This document shows, piece by piece, positions 26,750-32,165 of a DNA stretch of 32,165 nucleotides. The position numbers and the translations under genes are program-made. The notes beneath the pieces were generated by a model that ran no database searches, was not told the origin of the DNA, and saw nothing but the letters and a program-made list of their open reading frames with translations. The stretch comes from JBDRGX01 sp043817485 [NCBI: bacterium] (lineage in GTDB: Bacteria; JBDRGX01). How positions within the stretch are numbered: position 1 is the first letter of the stretch; every line of letters starts with the position of its first letter. Where the stretch lies: the NCBI GenBank assembly GCA_043817485.1, contig JBDRGX010000058.1, positions 1 to 32,165 of the forward strand, in the 5' to 3' direction.

Positions 26750-28457
26750 AAGTTACCCTCACTACTTCTTCTATGGTTGTTAAACCTTGTTTACACTTTA
26801 AAATAGCACTTTTTCTTAAAGCAGTCATTCCCGACTCAACTGCTTTTTTCTTAACTTCTCCACTAGATGCTCTTTTAAGAATTAATTCTCTAATAGCATC
26901 ATTTAAAGGCATTATTTCATAAATAGCTATTCTTCCTTTATAGCCCGTATTATTACAGGCTTCACATCCTTTTCCTTTATATAAATATTCTACTTTTTCA
27001 TTTTCTTGCTCAAAAATATTTCTTGTTTTTTGAGTAATTTCTACTTCTGTTTTGCATTTTTGACAAACTTTTCTTACTAATCTTTGAGCTAAACTCATTA
27101 AAAGGGAAGAAGAAATTAAAAAAGGTTCTATCCCCATATTAAGAAGCCGATTAATAGCACTTGGAGCATCATTTGTATGAAGAGTAGAAAAAACTAAATG
27201 TCCTGTAAGTGCTGCTTTAATTGATATTTCTGCTGTTTCATAATCTCTAATTTCTCCAACCATTATTATGTCTGGATCTTGACGCAAAAATGAACGAAGA
27301 GAACTTGCAAAAGTTAAACCAATTTCTGCTTTTGTTTGTACTTGATTAATCCCCATCAAATTGTATTCTACTGGATCTTCTGCTGTCATAATATTAATAT
27401 CAGGTACATTTATTGTATTAAGAGCTGAATATAAAGTAGTAGTTTTTCCACTACCAGTAGGTCCAGTAATTAAAATTATTCCATAAGGAGCGCCAATACA
27501 CTTTTCAAATTTTCTAAGTTCAATTTCTTCAAATCCCAATTTAGTAAGATCTAAAGAAAGAGATGATTTATCTAATATTCTCATTACTACCTTTTCTCCA
27601 AACAAGGTAGGTAAAGTAGAAACTCGAAGATCAATAGTTTTATTACGTACTTTTATTTTTATACGACCATCTTGCGGCAATCTTCTTTCTGCAATATCTA
27701 AATCTGCCATTATTTTTAATCTTGATGTAATTGCTGGTTTTAATTTTAAAGGTGGAGACATTGCTTCATATAAAATACCATCTATTCTATAACGAACTCT
27801 AAATTGTTTTTCATAGGGTTCTATGTGAATATCACTTGCTTCTCTTTTTACTGCATCAGAAATTATCAAATTTACCAATTTCACTACTGGAGCATCTTCA
27901 ATTTCTTTTTGAAGAGAAAAAATATCTACTTCTTTTTCAGATTCAACAACTTCTATTGCTGCATCTTCAACATCTTTAAGAACATCTTCAATGTTTTGTT
28001 CAACAATCTCTGTTTCTGCATCTATTTTTTTTTGATAATATTTTTCTATTACTTTATTTATAGAAATTTCTGGACTAACTACTGGTTCTACTTGTAGACC
28101 AGTGATAAATTTAATTTCATCAATTGCAACAATATTAGAAGGATCTGCCATTGCTAAAATAATAGCATCTCCTATTTTATCAATAGGAACTACCTTATAT
28201 TTTAATGCTATATTTACTGGAACTAATTTTATAGCAGATTCATTAATATCATAATTAGAAATATCAATAGAAGTAATTCCTAATTGTTTTGCTAAAATAT
28301 CTGCAATTACATTTTCTGCAACAAAGCCCAATTTTATAAAAACAGAACCTAATTTATTTTTAGTTTTTTCTTGTTCAATAAGTGCTAAAAGTAATTGATC
28401 TGAATTAATTAGTCCTTCTTTTAAAAGCAAATCACCTAATTTAATATTTTCTTCCAT
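26727..28457 (-). CDS. pilB: type IV pilus assembly ATPase PilB (GspE family)
   Basis: Extension motor of the pilus. The N-terminal T2SSE_N domain (KLGDLLLKEGLI to about residue 150) is followed by an acidic linker (about 150-190), then the GspE core. Key motifs are SDIHIEPYE, Walker A GPTGSGKTTT (near 330), Walker B DPDIIMVGEIRDYETAEI and GHLVFSTLHTND. The tetracysteine zinc site is present as CQKC and CEAC. AGGA precedes the ATG by 5 nt. At 576 aa it is of normal length. It is the second gene of the operon, after the exported protein at 28470-29327. Confidence 0.95.
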   Translation of the reverse strand: MEENIKLGDLLLKEGLINSDQLLLALIEQEKTKNKLGSVFIKLGFVAENVIADILAKQLGITSIDISNYDINESAIKLVPVNIALKYKVVPIDKIGDAIILAMADPSNIVAIDEIKFITGLQVEPVVSPEISINKVIEKYYQKKIDAETEIVEQNIEDVLKDVEDAAIEVVESEKEVDIFSLQKEIEDAPVVKLVNLIISDAVKREASDIHIEPYEKQFRVRYRIDGILYEAMSPPLKLKPAITSRLKIMADLDIAERRLPQDGRIKIKVRNKTIDLRVSTLPTLFGEKVVMRILDKSSLSLDLTKLGFEEIELRKFEKCIGAPYGIILITGPTGSGKTTTLYSALNTINVPDINIMTAEDPVEYNLMGINQVQTKAEIGLTFASSLRSFLRQDPDIIMVGEIRDYETAEISIKAALTGHLVFSTLHTNDAPSAINRLLNMGIEPFLISSSLLMSLAQRLVRKVCQKCKTEVEITQKTRNIFEQENEKVEYLYKGKGCEACNNTGYKGRIAIYEIMPLNDAIRELILKRASSGEVKKKAVESGMTALRKSAILKCKQGLTTIEEVVRVTFGEDEIS

Positions 28458-28469
28458 TTTTATCCTATT

Positions 28470-29327
28470 TTATCTAAAAGAAAAACTAGATCCTAAAGAA
28501 ACACAAGGATATTTCCCTATATTATAATCAGCATTTATGTTTATAAATAAAATATTAAAAGAAGCACCTATAATTAATCTCATTTTATTTTCACCTTCAA
28601 TTGCAACTGAAGCAGATTTTGCTTGAGAAGTTCCTTGTTTGTAAACATAAGAAATATCAGCTTTTGTATTATCAATTCCAATTCCTACATAAGGAGTAAA
28701 TAAAATTAAATTTTTACTTACATGCATATTTACATTTATTGTTTTACATTTCAAAACATCAGCTAAATTTAATGTTTGATAAGCTAATTGTGTAGAAATA
28801 TTAACAGGACAAAAAGGAATTAAGGTACTTAATTCATATTTAACACCAATTCCTAAAACAGTAAAATTGCTTTCTTCTATCGGAATAGTCATATATCGAC
28901 CCATTACTTCTAATCCTTTGAAAACACCTATGCTTGCTTGAGGAATTACAAAAGGAATTATAGATATATTAGCACCACCAGGAAAAATTATTCCATCAAC
29001 ATTTTTTTCTTCAGAAGATCCTAAAATAGTACTTACTTTAACTTTTTCCGTTAATCCTGGAACTTGTATTTCAAAAGTTTTTGCTTCTTCTGGCACAAGA
29101 AGAATCATTCCTTTTAAGCCCAAATCAAAACCTAATATTCCATGTACTTTAGCAGTATGAAATAAACCAGATCCCATATTAACTCCTAAAGCAGTTACAA
29201 AAGGTGTTAAATATCCTGAAATATATTCTTCAGAAGTTTTTTTAATTAAATCTTCTGGAGATTCAGAATAAAGTAATGTAATTCCAAGAATAAACATTAA
29301 AAACATTATTTTTATTTTCATTTTCAT
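28470..29327 (-). CDS. exported beta-barrel-like protein (DUF6588-like)
   Basis: 285-aa secreted protein with a clear N-terminal signal peptide (about residues 1-21, ending near LLYSES). The mature part alternates polar and hydrophobic residues and ends in an aromatic-rich SLGSSFSFR, as in outer-membrane barrels. The segment YLTPFVTALGVNMGSGLFHTAK, then FGLDLG-like GFDLGLKG, resembles DUF6588 proteins; that match is from memory and moderate. GGAG is 6 nt before the ATG. It is the first gene of the transcription unit leading to pilB-pilT-pilC (12-nt gap), so it may serve as an outer-membrane partner of the pilus or be co-transcribed by chance. Confidence 0.6.
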   Translation of the reverse strand: MKMKIKIMFLMFILGITLLYSESPEDLIKKTSEEYISGYLTPFVTALGVNMGSGLFHTAKVHGILGFDLGLKGMILLVPEEAKTFEIQVPGLTEKVKVSTILGSSEEKNVDGIIFPGGANISIIPFVIPQASIGVFKGLEVMGRYMTIPIEESNFTVLGIGVKYELSTLIPFCPVNISTQLAYQTLNLADVLKCKTINVNMHVSKNLILFTPYVGIGIDNTKADISYVYKQGTSQAKSASVAIEGENKMRLIIGASFNILFININADYNIGKYPCVSLGSSFSFR

Positions 29328-29358
29328 TTAAAACTCCTTTTTTGATTTTAAAAAATTT

Positions 29359-29384
29359 ATTATAGGTTATTAAACAAAAGTCAA
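29359..29384 (-). promoter_or_regulatory. promoter of the exported protein-pilBTC operon
   Basis: Minus-strand TTGACT (29379-29384) and TATAAT (29359-29364) are 14 nt apart, with an A run upstream, in the same layout as the groES promoter. Transcription would start about 25 nt before the ATG. Confidence 0.55.
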
Positions 29385-29433
29385 GTTTTTTATTAAAGTT
29401 TAAAAATATATAATTAATAATCCATAGTAATTT

Positions 29434-30147
29434 TTATTTTATCAATACTAACATCTCTTTAATAGCTTTTTCTAATCCAACAAAAACTGCTCTACTAATT
29501 ATTGAATGTCCTATTGCTAAAATTTCAATACCTTGAATTTTTGCAATAGAAACAACATTTTTATAATCTAAACCATGTCCAGCATTAATTTTTAATCCTT
29601 GTTTAATGGCAAAATCAACAGATGATTTTATTTTATTTAATTCTTTTATTTGTTCTTTATGATCAGTTGTATCAGCATATACTCCAGTATGTATTTCTAT
29701 AAAATCTGCTCCAAGATTTTTAGATTCTTTTATTTGATCTAAATTAGAATCAACAAATAAACTTACTTTAATATTATTATCTTTTAAATTTTTAATAAAC
29801 GATTTTAACATTTTTTTATTTTCAATTACATCTAATCCTCTTTCTGTAGTAAGTTCTTTTCTTTTTTCTGGAACTAATGTCACCATCTCTGGTTTTGTTT
29901 TTAAAGCAATTTCAAGAATACTATTTATAGGTGCCATTTCTAAATTTAATTCTATTTTAACAATGTCCTTTAAAATTTTTAAATCTCTATCTTGAATATG
30001 CCTTCTATCTTCTCTTAAATGAACTGTAATTCCATAAGCCCCAGATAATTCTACTAAAACTGCTCCAAAAATAGGATCAGGATTTTTCCCTTGTCTTGCT
30101 TGTCTAATAGTAGCAATATGGTCAATATTTACACTTAATAAAGCCAT
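29434..30147 (-). CDS. pdxJ: pyridoxine 5'-phosphate synthase PdxJ
   Basis: Catalyses the ring closure of 3-amino-1-hydroxyacetone phosphate with deoxyxylulose phosphate in vitamin B6 synthesis. It is full length (237 aa). Diagnostic segments are LSVNIDHIATIRQARQG at the N-terminus, GITVHLREDRRHI, NLEMAP, TLVPEKR(K)ELTTERGLDV, IEIHTG and the phosphate-binding INAGHGLDY. It follows cdaR closely (2-nt gap), with its GGAG inside the end of cdaR. The gene set cdaA-cdaR-pdxJ is a conserved neighbourhood in several phyla. Confidence 0.97.
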   Translation of the reverse strand: MALLSVNIDHIATIRQARQGKNPDPIFGAVLVELSGAYGITVHLREDRRHIQDRDLKILKDIVKIELNLEMAPINSILEIALKTKPEMVTLVPEKRKELTTERGLDVIENKKMLKSFIKNLKDNNIKVSLFVDSNLDQIKESKNLGADFIEIHTGVYADTTDHKEQIKELNKIKSSVDFAIKQGLKINAGHGLDYKNVVSIAKIQGIEILAIGHSIISRAVFVGLEKAIKEMLVLIK

Positions 30148-30149
30148 AA

Positions 30150-30536
30150 TTACTGATTCTCCTTATTATTTAATTTTATAATAACTTTCGAAGGATTAAA
30201 AATAAGTTCTACTTCTTTTTCTTTAAGTAAATAAAAATTTGCTGAAGATAATTTATAAATATTTATTCCCAATCTTGCCTCTTTTAAATTAATTACTGCT
30301 TTTATTTTAGTTAAGTCTATATTATTAAATATGCTTTTTTCCCCTTGAATCTTCAATTTAATATATTTTGGAATTGTATCAACTATATATAAATTAGATG
30401 GAATATTAACTATTTGTATCGGCACTTTTTTTATTGTTCGAAAAAAAATAAATTCTTCTTTAACATAAATCCAAAGTATAATAGATAAAATAAGAGATAA
30501 AATTTTTAGCCAAAAATTAGATAACAAAAATTTCAT
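30150..30536 (-). CDS. cdaR: CdaR/YbbR-type regulator of diadenylate cyclase, short form
   Basis: Membrane-anchored protein of 128 aa. An N-terminal transmembrane helix (about residues 8-25, IILWIYVKEE at its end) is followed by a single YbbR-like beta domain. The typical pattern begins IQIVNIPSNLYIVDTIPKYIKLKIQGE. Family knowledge: CdaR binds CdaA and modulates c-di-AMP synthesis; Firmicute CdaR has several YbbR repeats, here there is one. The ATG at 30536 is used because AAGGA lies 7 nt upstream; the TTG at 30542 is less likely. It is separated from cdaA by 446 nt of repeats. Confidence 0.8.
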   Translation of the reverse strand: MKFLLSNFWLKILSLILSIILWIYVKEEFIFFRTIKKVPIQIVNIPSNLYIVDTIPKYIKLKIQGEKSIFNNIDLTKIKAVINLKEARLGINIYKLSSANFYLLKEKEVELIFNPSKVIIKLNNKENQ

Positions 30537-30593
30537 TGTCAATTCCTTAAAAAATTATAAATTTCACAATCCAAAATTTCAATATTTTTTTTT

Positions 30594-30619
30594 GGTAAGG
30601 GCGAACGCCGTGCCTCTAC
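30594..30619. repeat. degenerate palindromic repeat of the GTAGGGGCGAAC type
   Basis: The stretch 30594-30619 runs from GGTAAGGGCGAAC to CGTGCCTCTAC and folds back imperfectly. It resembles the widespread dispersed palindromes that begin GTAGGGGCGAA. G/C-rich in an AT-rich gap, it looks like an old insertion. Confidence 0.5.
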
Positions 30620-30673
30620 AAATATAAAATCATCTTGAATTTTCATATTTTTTTGTTTTAAACATTTTGTATT

Positions 30674-30756
30674 TACCAATAATTCGTTCCTATGGAACGA
30701 ATTATTTTTATGCTTTATCCATAAATGTTCCGTTAGAAACAATATATCGGGAAAAA
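30674..30756. repeat. MITE-like composite repeat, unit 1 (decayed)
   Basis: It begins TACCAATAA and contains a perfect 13-bp hairpin, AATAATTCGTTCC-TAT-GGAACGAATTATT (30679-30707). After a spacer ending CATAAATG comes a second, damaged hairpin (TTCCGTTAGAAAC). It ends with ATATCGGGAAAAA, a degraded version of the unit 2 terminus. It shares layout and most bases with unit 2. Confidence 0.7.
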
Positions 30757-30800
30757 CATCTAAATTGAAAATTTATTTTTGTCATTTGAATTTGTTTCAT

Positions 30801-30900
30801 TTTTACCAATATTTCGTTCCTATGGAACGAATATTATTGTACTTTATCAATAATTATTATTCCATAAATGTCCCATCGGGACAACATATTGGTAGAAAAA
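30801..30900. repeat. MITE-like composite repeat, unit 2, with terminal inverted repeats
   Basis: About 100 bp bounded by TACCAATAT (30804-30812) and its exact complement ATATTGGTA (30886-30894), each flanked by T or A runs. Inside are two hairpins with 3-nt loops: TTCGTTCC-TAT-GGAACGAA and TGTCCC-ATC-GGGACA. No ORF is present. It lies between cdaA and cdaR, so it interrupts what is normally a tight operon. Confidence 0.75.
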
Positions 30901-30920
30901 ATCATTCTCGCATAATCCAA

Positions 30921-30933
30921 ATGCCGTAGGCAT
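30921..30933. repeat. short palindrome ATGCC-GTA-GGCAT
   Basis: A perfect 5-bp stem with 3-nt loop, followed by GATATATAAAA. It looks like a third, shorter member of the hairpin family in the two composite units just before it. Confidence 0.5.
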
Positions 30934-30982
30934 GATATATAAAATTTCAATTATTTTAGCACCAATTTATTTTTACAGCAAA

Positions 30983-31765
30983 CTATAAAATTTTTTTGGG
31001 ATAATTTGATTTTTTTTTTTTAACAGAAGAAACAAGCAATTTTAAAAGAATTTTTTCTAAAGTTTCTTTGTTTAAACTTTTAGTAAGTTTTCCTTTTGTT
31101 GCTATAGAAATTTCTCCTGTTTCCTCTGATACTATAATAGAAATCGCATCTGTTTCTTCAGTAATACCAAGAGCAGCTCTATGTCGACTTCCTAAATTTT
31201 TATTGATTTTGGGATTTTGTGTTAAAGGAAAAAAACAACCAGCTGATACAATTTTCCCATTTTTTATTATAATAGACCCATCATGAAGTGATGTCCCAGG
31301 ATAAAAAAGTGTAGTTAAAAGTTCAACAGAAACTTCTGCATTTATTTTAGTTCCAGCTTCAATATAATTTTTCAAACCTATTTCTCTTTCAATTGTAATT
31401 AATGCACCAGATTTATTATATGAAAAATTTTCTACTGCTTTAATTATCTCATTTAAGTATTCTATTTTTTCTTTAGTATTCCATAAATCAAACAATTTTT
31501 GTCGTTGTCCCATATGAACTAAAACTTCTCTTAATTCTGACTGAAAAATAATAATAATAACTAAAACCCACATACTCCATAAATTGCTTAAAAGCCAATT
31601 AACAGTATGAAAATGAAATTTTTTAGTAATAAAAGAAGTTAAAAGAAGAAGAAGAATTCCAATAAACATTTGAACTGCTTTAGTTCCTTTAATCAAAATA
31701 AAAAATTGATAAAAAATAAAAGCAATAATTAAAATATCTATAATTTCGTTTATTCTAAAAATCAA
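30983..31765 (-). CDS. cdaA: diadenylate cyclase CdaA
   Basis: Makes c-di-AMP from two ATP at the membrane. Three hydrophobic helices lie in the first 95 residues, followed by the DAC domain. Its catalytic motifs read LHDGSIII (DGS where DGA is usual) and LGSRHRAALGITEETDA, then IIVSEETGEIS. The start is TTG at 31765, with AAGGGG 6 nt upstream; an in-frame stop lies further upstream, so no longer start exists. The C-terminal tail includes a 12-A run coding for four lysines. Full length (260 aa). It is expected to be controlled by the downstream CdaR. Confidence 0.93.
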   Translation of the reverse strand: MIFRINEIIDILIIAFIFYQFFILIKGTKAVQMFIGILLLLLTSFITKKFHFHTVNWLLSNLWSMWVLVIIIIFQSELREVLVHMGQRQKLFDLWNTKEKIEYLNEIIKAVENFSYNKSGALITIEREIGLKNYIEAGTKINAEVSVELLTTLFYPGTSLHDGSIIIKNGKIVSAGCFFPLTQNPKINKNLGSRHRAALGITEETDAISIIVSEETGEISIATKGKLTKSLNKETLEKILLKLLVSSVKKKKSNYPKKIL

Positions 31766-31813
31766 AAATAACCCCTTTTTTCATAAATATTTTAATAAAA
31801 CATTTTTATGTAA

Positions 31814-31843
31814 TTACGACACAGTCTCATGAATTGCCCCTAC
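31814..31843. repeat. remnant of a GTAGGGGCAATTCATG-type palindromic repeat
   Basis: The right half CATGAATTGCCCCTAC (31828-31843) is intact. The expected left half is missing and replaced by TTACGACACAGTCTC, which recurs inverted at 32010-32024 (13 of 15 bases). The palindrome type is a widely dispersed bacterial repeat. Confidence 0.55.
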
Positions 31844-31879
31844 AAATAATTTCTATAATAGCAATTTCATCTACCTTTT

Positions 31880-32011
31880 TCATAGATATACCATATCCTT
31901 GTAAATATATTGCTTAATTTCTTCACGAATAGCTCTTTGAGAAACCACATCAACCTTAAGTTGCAATTTTTCCTCAAGAAAATTACCAAAACCAACCAAA
32001 TTTAACAAAGA
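31880..32011 (-). pseudogene. C-terminal fragment of an MntA-like nucleotidyltransferase
   Basis: The last 43 codons of an open frame (from about 32011 to the stop at 31880) read LVGFGNFLEEKLQLKVDVV, then AIREEIKQYIYKDMVYL. This is the typical end of a minimal nucleotidyltransferase: the KVD acidic strand followed by a helix ending YI...VYL, as in the intact mntA at 3822-4130 (FVDLADKNGLKR, YILSEVVYV). The N-terminal GSX10DXD part is absent. Upstream sequence begins at the inverted repeat 32010-32024 and is unrelated. A HEPN partner is also absent. It is the relic of a second HEPN/MNT pair. Confidence 0.55.
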
Positions 32012-32024
32012 GACTGTGTAGCAA

Positions 32025-32165
32025 TAGAAATTTGGCATGAGAAGTATACAATGTTGTGCCAATATTAGCAATAAATACTATATATGGGATAGTTTTGCCA
32101 TTAATTATCAATTGTATATATAAAGACTTGACTCTATTCATAGGTATATTCTTAAAATGATTATC
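32025..32165. other. window edge, no recognisable gene
   Basis: AT-rich sequence with only short open frames on either strand. I see no conserved domain, RNA gene or clear promoter here. Confidence 0.5.

Noticed and set aside
30539-30742. 67-codon open frame on the minus strand upstream of cdaR
   Set aside because: It runs through the palindromic repeat cluster, has no ribosome site and no conserved pattern; the hairpins explain its coding-like stretch.
30594-30933. CRISPR array
   Set aside because: The repeats are few, self-complementary, of unequal length and spacing, and lack unique spacers or cas genes.
32038-32139. Possible retropepsin-like short frame (INGKTIPYIV) on the minus strand
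   Set aside because: It has no DTG/DSG catalytic motif, a very short frame and no ribosome site; the resemblance is superficial.

Overview
The window comes from a strongly AT-rich bacterial chromosome. Most genes are tightly packed, use A/T-ending codons, and carry recognisable GGAG/AGGA ribosome sites. A surface-polysaccharide locus with a Wzx flippase, an O-antigen ligase/polymerase and an MsbA-like exporter, together with type IV pilus motor genes, points to a diderm. The bacterium is not one I can name. The order cdaA-cdaR-pdxJ and the repeat types fit a deep-branching candidate phylum (Omnitrophota/Elusimicrobiota-like), but that is a guess. No tRNA, rRNA, CRISPR array or intact transposase was seen.

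Layout. (1) 111-3468, + strand: a GlcD/GlcF/GlcE-like flavin and iron-sulfur 2-hydroxyacid dehydrogenase operon, whose GlcE-like part is N-terminally short. (2) 3485-4130, - strand: a complete HepT/MntA (HEPN/nucleotidyltransferase) toxin-antitoxin pair. (3) 4295-18270, - strand: a long polysaccharide region. Its outer parts (GT4 glycosyltransferase; ligase/polymerase, MsbA-like ABC exporter and GldA-like ATPase) have the native AT-rich composition. The middle (about 5515-13449) is visibly richer in G+C. It encodes a VioA-like sugar aminotransferase, a WbqC-like protein, two tandem five-bladed-propeller proteins, a GNAT acetyltransferase, a methyltransferase, a flippase and a glycosyltransferase, and looks like a transferred O-antigen cassette. 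(4) 18427-18932, - strand: a DUF4160/DUF2442 pair. (5) 19459-21246, + strand: a lone family 5 solute-binding protein that converges on a small methyltransferase, with a hairpin terminator between. (6) 22192-24152, - strand: groES-groEL with promoter and terminator. (7) 24416-29327, - strand: an exported beta-barrel-like protein followed by pilB, pilT and pilC. (8) 29434-31765, - strand: cdaA, cdaR and pdxJ (c-di-AMP synthesis and vitamin B6), with a cluster of palindromic repeats between cdaA and cdaR. (9) 31814-32019: a repeat remnant and the tail of a second, broken mntA-like gene.

What stands out. Three genes are each interrupted by one small lesion. groES and the O-antigen ligase/polymerase each have one extra base in a 9-base A/T run, and the MsbA-like exporter has an in-frame TAA. 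These may be assembly errors in homopolymers, recent decay, or genes rescued by polymerase slippage or readthrough; groES being essential makes this worth settling. Other points are unusually short (14-15 nt) -35/-10 spacers in several promoters, a MITE-like composite repeat with terminal inverted repeats, and the transferred sugar cassette with paired propeller proteins of unknown role.
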